Of a DNA stretch of 64,000 nt, positions 7,849 to 16,361 are shown piece by piece. The DNA comes from an uncultured Eubacteriales bacterium (GTDB lineage: Bacteria > Bacillota > Clostridia > Oscillospirales > QAMX01). Positions within the stretch are counted from its first letter, which is position 1, and each line of letters begins with the position of its first letter. The position numbers and the translations under genes were made by a program. Below the pieces are notes generated by a model. That model was not told the DNA's origin, did not search any database, and saw only the letters and a program-made list of their open reading frames with translations. The DNA lies in contig CAJLFQ010000001.1 of assembly GCA_905205975.1 (NCBI GenBank), positions 23,366 through 87,365 on the forward strand, written 5' to 3'.

Positions 7849-8799
7849 ATGAAGATTGAAAAAGATGCAAAAGAGCTTCGTGCCGTATATGCTGAGGGCC
7901 TGATCGCGCTGGCCGAAAAGGACGACCGCATTGTCATCTGTGAGGCCGACCTGATGAACGCCAACGGCACCAAAGCGTTTCTGAAAGCCTTCCCGGAGCG
8001 GACGTTTGACGTCGGCATCGCCGAAGCGAACATGATCGGCGTCGCCGCCGGTCTGGCCGCCTGCGGAAAAATCCCGTTTGCCAACAGCTTCACGCCGTTT
8101 GCAACGCGCCGCTGCCTCGATCAGGTTACGATTTCCTGCGCCTACACCAAACTGCCGGTCAAAATCGGCGGCACCGACCCCGGCATCTGCGCACAGCTCA
8201 ACGGCGGTACGCACATGAGCCTGGAAGATATGGCGCTGATGCGCGCCATTGCCAACATGGTCGTGTTTGAGCCGACGGACGCCGAACAGTTCAGCCAGGC
8301 GATTCCGCAGATCGCATACAACGATTCGCCGACGTACATCCGCATTCAGCGCACCGCGGCCGACAAAGTCTACGGTCCGGACTACCGCTTCCAGCTCGGC
8401 AAAGCCGACGTCCTGCGTGACGGCAAAGACGTTGTCATTTTCTGCTCCGGCATCATGGTCATCCGCTCGCTGGCCGCAGCGGAGATTCTGGCCGAACAGG
8501 GCATTGACGCCACCGTCGTCAACGTCCACACGCTGAAACCGCTCGACGAAGAAACCGTCTTGAAGTATGCCGCCAAGTGCCGCGCCGTCGTCACTGCGGA
8601 GAACCACTCGATCATCGGCGCACTGGGCGGCGCCGTTGCCGAAGTGCTCGCCGAAAAGTGCCCGACGGTCATGCGCCGCATCGGCGTCACAGATCACTTC
8701 GGTGAAGTCGGCAAGCTCGACTACCTGGAGAAGAAGTTCCACATGACGCCGTCTGACATCGCAGACGCGGCGAAGAGCGCAGTGGCAGCGAAAAACTAA
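7849..8799 (+). CDS. Transketolase, C-terminal subunit
   Basis: A 316-residue second half of the split transketolase, with pyrimidine-binding (about residues 8-170) and C-terminal transketolase domains. Visible landmarks are the catalytic-glutamate region FDVGIAEANMIGVAAGLA, NSFTPFATRRCLDQ and the later ENHSIIGALGGAVAEVLAE. It pairs with the N-terminal subunit to form the full active site. An AGAGGAA site precedes the ATG. A weak hairpin at 8856 ends the operon ahead of tRNA-Leu. Confidence 0.93.
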   Translation: MKIEKDAKELRAVYAEGLIALAEKDDRIVICEADLMNANGTKAFLKAFPERTFDVGIAEANMIGVAAGLAACGKIPFANSFTPFATRRCLDQVTISCAYTKLPVKIGGTDPGICAQLNGGTHMSLEDMALMRAIANMVVFEPTDAEQFSQAIPQIAYNDSPTYIRIQRTAADKVYGPDYRFQLGKADVLRDGKDVVIFCSGIMVIRSLAAAEILAEQGIDATVVNVHTLKPLDEETVLKYAAKCRAVVTAENHSIIGALGGAVAEVLAEKCPTVMRRIGVTDHFGEVGKLDYLEKKFHMTPSDIADAAKSAVAAKN

Positions 8800-8855
8800 A
8801 CCAACGGCATTCACACCGATTCCCGGCTCCGGGATCCGTGCGGAATGACTGCCTC

Positions 8856-8894
8856 AATCCGCCGTGGTGGCAATTCATCGCGGCGGATTTGATT
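8856..8894 (+). terminator. Probable terminator after the transketolase genes
   Basis: AATCCGCCG (8856-8864) pairs with CGGCGGATT (8881-8889), followed by TGATTT. The loop is 16 nt and the U-tract is short, so efficiency is uncertain. Confidence 0.5.
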
Positions 8895-8895
8895 T

Positions 8896-8980
8896 GCGGG
8901 CATGGCGGAATTGGCAGACGCGCAGGATTTAGGTTCCTGTGGAGCAATTCGTGTGGGTTCAAGTCCCACTGCCCGCACCA
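8896..8980 (+). tRNA. tRNA-Leu (anticodon UAG)
   Basis: An 85-nt cloverleaf. The acceptor stem is GCGGGCA (8896-8902) with TGCCCGC (8970-8976), the discriminator is A and the CCA end is encoded (8978-8980). The anticodon arm is CAGGA-TTTAGGT-TCCTG with anticodon TAG. A class-II variable arm and the GGTTCAAGTCC T-arm are present. Confidence 0.97.
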
Positions 8981-8981
8981 T

Positions 8982-9012
8982 AAAAGGGCTGCATCCATCA
9001 TGCAGCCCTTTT
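8982..9012 (+). terminator. Intrinsic terminator of tRNA-Leu
   Basis: Perfect 13-bp stem AAAAGGGCTGCAT/ATGCAGCCCTTTT with a 5-nt loop, starting two bases after the CCA end. Confidence 0.93.
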
Positions 9013-9076
9013 ATACGGCAAAATTTCAGCGAACCGTTTTGCAGATCCATCACACGATGAACGAAGGTGAAATCCT

Positions 9077-10333
9077 GTGCAGCTTTTTTATGGCGTACCC
9101 GAAGATATCGAAAAATGGATGAACCTGATAGAGGAGGTTCGATGGAATTTCCCGGGTCTCGAAACACAGGAAAAGCTGGACGCGCATAAAACCACCGTCC
9201 TGCAATTTATGGAAAAGCGGCAGGCTGTCTGCGTAAAAGAAGAAGCCGAAATAGCCGGTGTTCTGTTGTTTTCGCGGAAACACAACATGATCTGCTGCCT
9301 TGCAGTGGCACCCCAATACCGCCGCCGCGGTGCAGCTACAATGCTGATGAACGAAGCGCTTGCCAATTTGGATCGGACAAAAGAAATAACGGTTTCTACG
9401 TTTCGGGCGGATGATGAAAACGGAGCGGCGCCGAGAGCGTTGTATGAGCAATTTGGTTTTGTTCCAGATGCGCTGATAGAGGAATTTGGTTACCCGAATC
9501 AAAAATTTGTCCTTTTCCCCGCCGGTGCAGAGCGAAAGGCCAGACAGATATCCACGAATCGTATGGTTTTGGAAATCAGCCAAATTCTCGCGGACTGTGA
9601 CCCGACGATCTATTTGTATGGTTCGTCTGTGTTGGATGATTTCAGATTGGGTTGGAGCGATATTGATATCTTGGTTCTCACGGAGAAGCAAATATCTGAA
9701 TCGCAGGCAGATTTGCTTGTAAATCTCCGCCAGACGATGCTCAAAGAGGAACCGGACAACCGTTATTACCGTTCTTTTGAAGGTGGTATGCTCACGAAGC
9801 GCGCCTTTCTCACAAACGCTGATGACCGGGTGGTTTATTGGGGCACGAGCGGGGAGCGCATTACGAACAGGTATTCGCTCGATAGCTTTTGCAAGGCAGA
9901 ACTGATTGAACACAGCGTTCTTTTGCACGGAAAGGACATACGAAATGAACTGAAATATCCCGATTTGCACGAGCTGTATGCCGATGTGAATCGTCATTAT
10001 CAGACGATCAGAAAGTACGCACAAAGCACCGGAAGAAATTTTTATGCGTTCGGCTGGCTGTTGGATATCTCCCGTTGCCTCTATACGCTTCGCACAGGCA
10101 GGATCATCTCGAAAACAAAGGCGGCAGCATGGGCGCTTCAAAACGACCTCTGCCCGGATGTGCACGCACTGACAACCGCATTGGATGTCCGCAGATGCCC
10201 GCTGAAATACCGGGATGATCAAGAGACGTTTGACTATGCTGAAACGCTTGGCGAGCCTGTTCAGCGTTTTGCAGATGTATTGGAACAGGAATTGAAAGCA
10301 ATCGCATCAGAAGAGGCGAAAAAATCGAATTGA
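9077..10333 (+). CDS. Fused GNAT acetyltransferase-nucleotidyltransferase (aminoglycoside-modifying-like)
   Basis: A 418-residue two-domain protein. Residues 1-150 form a GNAT domain with the acetyl-CoA motif CLAVAPQYRRRGAATMLM. Residues from about 160 form an ANT(3'')/ANT(9)-like nucleotidyltransferase with the metal-binding motif LYGSSVLDDFRLGWSDIDIL (G-S-x12-D-x-D) and a helical C-terminal half resembling DUF4111. Such domains acetylate or adenylylate aminoglycosides, but the substrates here are inferred. The start is GTG 9077 after GAAGGTGA. The gene is visibly more AT-rich than its neighbours and sits just after a tRNA, which suggests acquisition. It has its own terminator at 10346. Confidence 0.82.
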   Translation: MQLFYGVPEDIEKWMNLIEEVRWNFPGLETQEKLDAHKTTVLQFMEKRQAVCVKEEAEIAGVLLFSRKHNMICCLAVAPQYRRRGAATMLMNEALANLDRTKEITVSTFRADDENGAAPRALYEQFGFVPDALIEEFGYPNQKFVLFPAGAERKARQISTNRMVLEISQILADCDPTIYLYGSSVLDDFRLGWSDIDILVLTEKQISESQADLLVNLRQTMLKEEPDNRYYRSFEGGMLTKRAFLTNADDRVVYWGTSGERITNRYSLDSFCKAELIEHSVLLHGKDIRNELKYPDLHELYADVNRHYQTIRKYAQSTGRNFYAFGWLLDISRCLYTLRTGRIISKTKAAAWALQNDLCPDVHALTTALDVRRCPLKYRDDQETFDYAETLGEPVQRFADVLEQELKAIASEEAKKSN

Positions 10334-10345
10334 TAGTCCTCACAT

Positions 10346-10384
10346 GCGCCGCTGCGGACGGTTTCGTCTGCGGCGGTGCTTTTA
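10346..10384 (+). terminator. Strong terminator after the fusion gene
   Basis: A 15-bp stem (10346-10360 with 10365-10379, three G-U pairs), GTTT loop and a short U-tract. Confidence 0.88.
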
Positions 10385-10435
10385 TGTCTGAAGCAAATCC
10401 CGTAGAAAAACCGCACAAAAAAACGAAAAAAGGTA

Positions 10436-10466
10436 TTGACCTAAAGCCAACTTCAGGGTGTATCAT
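10436..10466 (+). promoter_or_regulatory. MerR-type promoter/operator of the cupin-flavodoxin-AKR operon
   Basis: -35 TTGACC (10436-10441) and -10 TATCAT (10461-10466) are separated by 19 bp, the over-long spacer that MerR-family activators correct. The spacer carries an imperfect palindrome, CCTAAAGCCAACTTCAGG (10440-10457), similar to operators of electrophile-sensing MerR regulators such as AdhR. No merR gene lies in the window, so the regulator must act in trans. Confidence 0.72.
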
Positions 10467-10519
10467 ATGTGTGGGCGAATTCCCCGTCCGAACGATCGCA
10501 GTCAGGAGGATGCATCCGG

Positions 10520-10963
10520 ATGAAACCACAGGAAGATCAGGCGCTGAAATCATTTGAACAACAGAATCTCTTTGGCAAGGGCAGCGAAAACAAAGCCTAC
10601 GCCGCCTTTTTTACAGGCAATTCTTATCTGAACCCGCTGACGCAGCCAGCGTGCGGGCTTTCTCTGGCCAACGTCACGTTTGAACCGGGATGCCGAAACC
10701 ACTGGCACATCCACCATGCGTCTTCCGGCGACGGTCAGATTCTGATCTGCACCGCAGGCGAGGGCTGGTATCAGGAGGAGGGCAAACCGGCCGTTTCTCT
10801 GCGGCCGGGCATGGTCGTGACCATTCCCGCCAACGTTAAACACTGGCACGGCGCGCAAAAAAACAGCTGGTTCGCGCACATCGCGGTCGAAATCCCCGGC
10901 GAAAACAGCCGCACCGAATGGTGCGAACCGGTGCAGGACGACGCGTATGACGCGCTGGACTGA
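10520..10963 (+). CDS. Cupin-domain protein
   Basis: A 147-residue single-domain cupin. Motif 1 is visible as GCRNHWHIHHASSGDGQILI (metal-binding His residues and a downstream acidic/Gln position) and motif 2 as PANVKHWHGA. The AGGAGG site (10503-10508) sits 11 bases before the ATG at 10520. In many Clostridia such cupins open operons with flavodoxins and aldo/keto reductases that respond to reactive electrophiles. Whether it is an enzyme, for example a decarboxylase-like or detoxifying one, or a binding protein cannot be seen. It is the first gene after the MerR-type promoter. Confidence 0.85.
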   Translation: MKPQEDQALKSFEQQNLFGKGSENKAYAAFFTGNSYLNPLTQPACGLSLANVTFEPGCRNHWHIHHASSGDGQILICTAGEGWYQEEGKPAVSLRPGMVVTIPANVKHWHGAQKNSWFAHIAVEIPGENSRTEWCEPVQDDAYDALD

Positions 10964-10985
10964 GCCGGAACGGAGGCAGACAGCG

Positions 10986-11646
10986 ATGAAACGATGGCGC
11001 ATGCTTTTTGTCATGCTGGCGATGCTGCTGCTGACGGCATGCGGCGCTCAAAACGAGCCCGCGCAGACAACGCCCGCAGACACATCTCTGCCCACAGGAC
11101 AGACAACGGAAGGGGATGTCTCCGTGCCCGACACATCCGGAGAGGAACCGGACAGTCAGCCGGGCAAGATTCTGGTCGCCTGGTTTTCAGCCACAGGCAG
11201 CACGAAACGCGCAGCCGAGATCCTTGCCGAAACAACCGGCACAGACTGCTTCGCCATCGAGCCGGAACAGCCCTATACGGCGGAAGACCTCCGCTATAAC
11301 CAAAAAGACAGCCGGGTCTGCCAGGAACATGACGACCCGGCAACAGGTTCCGCTGGCGGTCGATACCCCGGCGGACTGGGTATCCTATGACGTTGTGTTT
11401 CTCAGCTATCCGATCTGGTGGGGCGGCGCGGCATGGCCGGTAAGGTCGTTCGTTCGGCAGAATGATTTTGCAGGCAAAACGGTGATTCCGTTCTGCACCT
11501 CGGCGTCGTCCGCATTGGGCAGCAGCGCCGCAGACTTGGCGGCAGCGGCAAACGGCGGCACTTGGCGCACGGGGATGCGGTTCGCCTCCGACGCCGCGGC
11601 TTCCGACATTCAAACGTGGGCGGCAGAACAAAAAGACGGCAAATAG
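10986..11646 (+). pseudogene. Flavodoxin lipoprotein, broken by one frameshift
   Basis: The start at 10986 (GGAGG upstream) gives a lipoprotein signal peptide MKRWRMLFVMLAMLLLTACG, a Thr/Pro-rich linker and a flavodoxin start ILVAWFSATGSTKRAAEILA (FMN phosphate loop). Translation in this frame runs off at about 11336. The rest of the flavodoxin (DWVSYDVVFLSYPIWWGGAA, then KTVIPFCTSASSALGSSAAD) continues in the next frame to the stop at 11646. Removing one C from the CCC at 11336-11338 restores one reading frame of about 219 residues. It is either a true recent lesion or a sequence error. It lies between the cupin and aldo/keto reductase genes, as expected for this operon type. Confidence 0.8.
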
Positions 11647-11678
11647 GTAATTATCGGCATCAATCAGCGCCTCAAAAG

Positions 11679-11728
11679 GCATAAAAACATAAAGGCATAA
11701 AAAGCATAAACATAAAAAAGCATAAAAT
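11679..11728 (+). repeat. Degenerate CATAAA tandem repeat
   Basis: About six head-to-tail copies of (G)CATAAA(AA) between the flavodoxin and the next gene, followed directly by GGAAGGATGG. It is very AT-rich compared with its surroundings and prone to slippage. Confidence 0.75.
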
Positions 11729-11744
11729 GGAAGGATGGATCGAT

Positions 11745-12875
11745 ATGAACAACTCCGGCCATGTGATCGGCCAGAACATCAAAAACTGGGCTTTGGCTGT
11801 ATGCGGCTGCCGATGAAAGGCGAAGAAGTGGACCTGGCTGCATTCGCCGAAATGGCGGACCGGTTTCTGGCGGAAGGCTTCTGCTATTTTGACACCGCGC
11901 GCGTCTATCTGAACGGCCAAAGCGAGACGGCCATCCGCGAATGCGTCGCAAAGCGGTACCCGCGGGAACGGTTTTTGCTGACGGATAAGCTGTCCAACGC
12001 GCTGTTCAGCAAAGAGGAAGAGATTCGCCCGCTGTTTGAAAAACAGCTGGAATCCTGCGGCGTGACCTTTTTTGATTATTACCTCATGCACGCGCAGACC
12101 AAGCAGATCTTTGAAAAATACAAGCGCTGCCATGCCTATGAAACGGCGCTGGCACTCCGCGATGAAGGCAAGATCCGGCATTTCGGCATTTCCTTCCATG
12201 ATACGGCCGCCGTTTTGGCGGAAATCCTGACCGAATACCCGCAGATTGAAGTTGTGCAGCTTCAGCTCAACTATCTGGATTTTGACGATCCCGCGGTTCA
12301 GGCCGGGCGGTGTTATGAGGTCTGCCAGCAGTTCGGCAAGCCGGTCATCGTGATGGAGCCTGTGCGGGGCGGCAGTCTGGCGCGCCTGCAGGAAGAGGCG
12401 CAGAAAATCCTGGCAGACCTGCACGGCGGCAGTGCGGCGAGCTATGCCATCCGCTATGCCGCAGGCTTTGAAAACGTCCGGATGGTGCTGTCCGGCATGA
12501 GCGACATGGCGCAGATGACAGATAACCTCTCCTATATGAAATCGTTTCAGCCGCTTTCTGTCCGTGAACAGGAGGCCGTCAGCCGGGTGTGCGCGATCTT
12601 CCGTTCCATGCACCTGATCCCCTGCACTGCCTGCCGCTACTGCAACGGACGGCTGTCCGAAGCACATTGAAATCCCGAACCTCTTCTCCTGCATGAATTC
12701 GGTCCGCCTTTATAAGGACTGGAACGCCTCGTACTACTATCACGAAGTGTATACCAAAAACAACGGCAAAGCGTCGGACTGCATCGGCTGCGGCAAATGC
12801 GAAAAAGCCTGCCCGCAGCATCTGCCGATTCGTTCGCTGCTGAGAGACGTTGCAAAGGAGTTTGAAACCAAATGA
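11745..12875 (+). pseudogene. Aldo/keto reductase with ferredoxin tail, broken by two compensating frameshifts
   Basis: The natural start is ATG 11745 after AAGGA, reading MNNSGHVIGQNIK. A one-base loss in the A-run at 11781-11785 moves the body into another frame (KLGFGCMRLPM through CTACRYC, about 290 codons). A one-base gain near 12647 then returns it to the first frame for the 4Fe-4S tail (NDGCPKHIEIP, then SDCIGCGKCEKACPQHLP). Corrected, it is about 376 residues: a TIM-barrel oxidoreductase plus a CxxCxxxC-type ferredoxin end. The stop at 12875 overlaps the start of the next reductase. Confidence 0.85.
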
Positions 12876-13972
12876 TGACATACCGAAAGCTGCCGCACGG
12901 CGAGGAACAGATTTTCGTACTGGGGCTCGGCATGGGCGGCATTCAGAATGCCGATCCGGCGGAAATTGAAGCGGTAATCCGCAAAGCGATTCAGAACGGC
13001 ATCAACTTCTTTGACCTCTGCGGCGGCGGCACAGCCATCTATGCGCCGTTTGGCCGCGCCATCGCCGGAAAACGCGAACAGGTCTTCTTCCAGCTGCATT
13101 TCGGCGCGGTCTACAACGAAGCGGGCGAATACGGCTGGTCGCGCGATTGGAACCGCATTCAGGAAACGTTCGCATGGGAGCTGGAAACCCTGCAAACCGA
13201 CTATGTGGATTTCGGCTTCCTGCACTGCGTGGATGAAGAGAGCGACTGGGCGGAGATCCAGCGCGCCGGCATCCTCGATGCGGTGTGCGCCCTGAAGGAA
13301 AAAGGTGTCGTCCGCCATATCGGCTTTTCCTCACACACGCCGTCGGTCGCCAATCAGCTGCTGGACACCGGCCTGATGGACATGATGATGTTTTCCATCA
13401 ACGCCGCCTATGACCTCGAATGCGGCGATTCATACGGCATCGGAACGACTGCGGAGCGCTCAGAGCTGTTCCGCCGCTGCGAGGCGGAAGGCGTCGGCAT
13501 TTCCGTCATGAAGCCCTTCCACGGCGGCCAGCTTCTGTCGGACGCCACCTCACCCTTCCACCGGGCGCTGACCAAAAATCAGTGCCTGCAATATGTCCTC
13601 GACCGTCCGGCCGTTTTATCGGCTGTTCCGGGCGTCCGCAGCCTTGCGGATCTGGACGCGCTCCTGCCCTTCTTGCAGACGACGCCAAAAGAAAACGACT
13701 ACGCGGTGATCGGCAGCTTTACGCCGCAGAACGCCGTCGGAAACTGCGTCTACTGCAATCACTGCCAGCCCTGCCCGGCCGGAATCGATGTCGGGCTGGT
13801 CAACAAATACTATGACCTTTCCCGCGCGGGCGACCAAATGGCGCACGACCACTACGGCAAGCTGGCCATCAAAGCCGACGTCTGCCTCCAATGCGGCCAC
13901 TGCGACAGCCGCTGTCCGTTCGGCGTCGCCCAGCAGGCCAGAATGCAGGAAATCGCCGCCTATTTCGCCTGA
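12872..13972 (+). CDS. Aldo/keto reductase with C-terminal 4Fe-4S ferredoxin domain
   Basis: An intact 366-residue protein. The TIM-barrel aldo/keto reductase part (about residues 1-280) shows LGLGMGGIQ, NFFDLCGG, DYVDFGFLHCVD and GVVRHIGFSSHT in the right order. The tail carries two Cys clusters, NCVYCNHCQPCPAGI and DVCLQCGHCDSRCPFGV, each matching a 4Fe-4S ligand set. Electrons probably come from ferredoxin or flavodoxin rather than only NAD(P)H. The ATG overlaps the stop of the upstream reductase. A bidirectional terminator follows. Confidence 0.9.
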   Translation: MMTYRKLPHGEEQIFVLGLGMGGIQNADPAEIEAVIRKAIQNGINFFDLCGGGTAIYAPFGRAIAGKREQVFFQLHFGAVYNEAGEYGWSRDWNRIQETFAWELETLQTDYVDFGFLHCVDEESDWAEIQRAGILDAVCALKEKGVVRHIGFSSHTPSVANQLLDTGLMDMMMFSINAAYDLECGDSYGIGTTAERSELFRRCEAEGVGISVMKPFHGGQLLSDATSPFHRALTKNQCLQYVLDRPAVLSAVPGVRSLADLDALLPFLQTTPKENDYAVIGSFTPQNAVGNCVYCNHCQPCPAGIDVGLVNKYYDLSRAGDQMAHDHYGKLAIKADVCLQCGHCDSRCPFGVAQQARMQEIAAYFA

Positions 13973-14008
13973 CCGGCACATTGCGGCCAGCAGCAACGCA
14001 ATACCTTC

Positions 14009-14070
14009 AAACCTGCGCCCTGCGCGTTCGGAACAGCATCGAACGCGCAGGGCGCAGGTTTGTATTTCGG
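14009..14070 (+). terminator. Large bidirectional terminator between converging genes
   Basis: A near-perfect stem of more than 20 bp (14009-14030 with 14040-14061, 9-nt loop) lies between the plus-strand reductase and minus-strand tex. It has T-rich sequence to the right (plus strand) and an A-rich left flank that reads as a U-tract on the minus strand. Confidence 0.9.
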
Positions 14071-14087
14071 TTTTCAGATGGTTTGAA

Positions 14088-16268
14088 TCAAATCGAGGAA
14101 GCGGTTTCGTGCGCCTTGTTTTCGGTCGGAATCCCTTTCATTGTCAGCGAAATCCGCTTTTTCTTCGCGTCGCAGGCAAGTACCTTGACGGAGACGATGT
14201 CGCCGACGTGCAGGCATTCGGACGGATGTTTGATGAAGCGGTCGGCAATCTGCGAGACGTGAACGAGCCCGTCTTGATGGACGCCGATGTCGATGAATGC
14301 GCCGAAATCGGTCAGATTGCGCACCGTTCCCTTCAGAATCATCCCTTCGTGCAGGTCGGAGAGATCCATGACGTCCGTCCGCAACAGCGGCGGCGGCAGG
14401 GTATCGCGGACGTCGCGCCCTGGACGGATCAGCTCCGCGACGATATCCGTCAGCGTCGGAACGCCGATCGCCAGTTCCGCGGCCAGCGGTTCCAGTCCGG
14501 CGGCATCGACGAGCTCCCGCAAAACCGGCAGTCCGCCGGCGGCGTCTGCGGGCTGGAATCCGAAGTGCGCCAGCAGCGCAGTCGCTGCGGCATAGCTCTC
14601 CGGGTGAACGCCCGTGCGGTCGAGCGGGTTCCGGCTCTCCGGCACGCGCAAAAAGCCCGCGCACTGCTCAAACGCCTTGGGGCCGAGCTTCGGCACTTTT
14701 TTGAGTTCGCTCCGCGTGTGGAACGCGCCGTTCTCCTCGCGATAAGCGACGATATTCTTCGCAACCGCCGCACTCAGCCCGGCGATGTGCGAAAGCAGCG
14801 CCGGACTGGCGGTGTTCAGATCGGCGCCGACGCGGTTGACGCAGTCTTCGACCACGCCGTCCAGCGCTTCTTCCAGCCGTTTCTGCGGCATGTCGTGCTG
14901 ATACTGCCCGACGCCGATGGCCTTTGGCTCAATTTTTACGAGTTCCGCCAGCGGATCCTGCAAACGACGCGCAATCGACGCGGCGCTGCGCAGCGTCAGA
15001 TCGAGCGACGGCAGCTCTTCCGCCGCCAGCTTGGACGCCGAATAGACGGATGCGCCCGCTTCGCTGACGACCATGTAGGACACGGGGCGATCCAGCGATT
15101 TCAGCACATCGACGGCAAACAGCTCCGTCTCCTTGGAGGCGGTGCCGTTGCCGATGGCCAGCACGTCGGCATGATGCCGTTCAATCAAACGGCGGAGAGC
15201 CGCTTTGGACTGTGCGATTTTCTCGGCGGAATGCGTCGGATAGAGTACGGCGGTGTCCAGCACTTTGCCCGTCGGATCGACGACGGCGACCTTGCACCCG
15301 GTACGGTATCCGGGGTCCAGCCCAACGACCGTTTTGCCGCGCACCGGCGGCTGCATCAGCAGCTGCCGCAGATTGAGCGCAAACACGGAGATGGCCGATT
15401 CGTCGGCGCGGCGCGTCAGCTCCGCGCGCGTCTCACGCTCTACCGATGGGAACAGAAGCCGGTCATAGGCGTCGTCCGCCGCGGCGGAAACGACGCGGGC
15501 ACAGGCGGAGTCGTTTTTCAAAAGCAGCCGGTGCAGAACGGAAAGCGGTCGTTCGGCATCCATCTGGATGCTGACGCGCAGTTTTTCTTCTTTTTCGCCG
15601 CGGTCCAGCGCCAGAATCCGGTGCGCAGGGATTTTGGCGACCGGTTCCTGATAATCGGCGTACGGCGCGTAAACCGTATCGGCGTCGCCGATCGCAGCGG
15701 AGCGAATGACGCCATTCATCCAGACCAAATTCCGGATGCGTCCGCGCAGCGCGGCATCGTCGGAGATCTCCTCCGCGAGGATGTCCTGCGCGCCGGCCAA
15801 CGCTGCTTCTGCCGAATCGACGCCCTTTTCGGCGTCCAGATAGGCGGCCGCCAGCTGGAGCGGGTCGTCGCCGGAGTGCTGTTCACGAATCTGCCCGGCC
15901 AGCGGCGCAAGCCCTTTCTCACGCGCGATGGAGGCGCGCGTCTTGCGCTTCGGACGGAACGGCCGGTAGACGTCGTCGATTTCCGTGACGGTTGCGGCGC
16001 GGTCAAGCGCAGCGGCGACGTCATCGCCCAGCTGCCCCTGCGCGGCGATCAACGCCCGGACTTCTTCCCGGCGGGTGTCGATGGCGCGCAGCGCAGTCAG
16101 CCGGTCGCAGAAGGCGCGCAGCGTCTGATCGTCCATCGAACCGTGCATTTCCTTGCGGTATCGCGCGATGAAAGGGATGGTGTTGCCCGCGTCAAAAAGG
16201 TCGATGATGTTGGCGGCATATCCGGGTTTCGTATGGAATTCTGCGGCAAGCTGGTCATGATACGGCAT
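14088..16268 (-). CDS. tex: Tex family RNA-binding protein (S1 domain)
   Basis: A 726-residue protein of normal Tex length. In order it has a helical N-terminal region, a YqgF/RNase-H-like domain with VVGLDPGYRTGCKVAVVD, a helix-hairpin-helix section (LNTASPALLSHIAGLS) and a C-terminal S1 domain (GMILKGTVRNLTDFGAFIDI, then GLVHVSQIADRF). Tex binds RNA and is linked to transcription and translation quality control. GAGGAG lies nine bases before the ATG. It is 93 bp downstream of the trpB-like gene on the same strand and may be read through from it. Confidence 0.95.
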   Translation of the reverse strand: MPYHDQLAAEFHTKPGYAANIIDLFDAGNTIPFIARYRKEMHGSMDDQTLRAFCDRLTALRAIDTRREEVRALIAAQGQLGDDVAAALDRAATVTEIDDVYRPFRPKRKTRASIAREKGLAPLAGQIREQHSGDDPLQLAAAYLDAEKGVDSAEAALAGAQDILAEEISDDAALRGRIRNLVWMNGVIRSAAIGDADTVYAPYADYQEPVAKIPAHRILALDRGEKEEKLRVSIQMDAERPLSVLHRLLLKNDSACARVVSAAADDAYDRLLFPSVERETRAELTRRADESAISVFALNLRQLLMQPPVRGKTVVGLDPGYRTGCKVAVVDPTGKVLDTAVLYPTHSAEKIAQSKAALRRLIERHHADVLAIGNGTASKETELFAVDVLKSLDRPVSYMVVSEAGASVYSASKLAAEELPSLDLTLRSAASIARRLQDPLAELVKIEPKAIGVGQYQHDMPQKRLEEALDGVVEDCVNRVGADLNTASPALLSHIAGLSAAVAKNIVAYREENGAFHTRSELKKVPKLGPKAFEQCAGFLRVPESRNPLDRTGVHPESYAAATALLAHFGFQPADAAGGLPVLRELVDAAGLEPLAAELAIGVPTLTDIVAELIRPGRDVRDTLPPPLLRTDVMDLSDLHEGMILKGTVRNLTDFGAFIDIGVHQDGLVHVSQIADRFIKHPSECLHVGDIVSVKVLACDAKKKRISLTMKGIPTENKAHETASSI

Positions 16269-16301
16269 GAAAGGACACTCCTCGTGCTGTTTCGATATGG
16301 C

Positions 16302-16330
16302 AGAGCGCCCGAAACAAATCCGGGCGCTCT
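16302..16330. other. Perfect hairpin between the trpB-like gene and tex
   Basis: AGAGCGCCCG/CGGGCGCTCT, a 10-bp stem with a 9-nt loop. No U-tract follows on the minus strand, so it is not a clear terminator for the trpB-like gene. It could be a processing or partial-attenuation hairpin. Confidence 0.6.
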
Positions 16331-16361
16331 TGAAAATTGAAAAATGGGTTCCGGGAAACGC

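Noticed and set aside
5062..8814. A 1250-codon open frame on the minus strand
   Set aside because: It runs antisense through the foldase and transketolase genes, which have clear motifs and ribosome sites. Its product is low-complexity and Arg/Val/Phe/Asp-rich, a shadow caused by high GC at third positions.
13788..16340. An 850-codon plus-strand open frame over tex
   Set aside because: tex on the other strand has complete domains. The antisense product has no recognisable fold and starts inside the preceding reductase.
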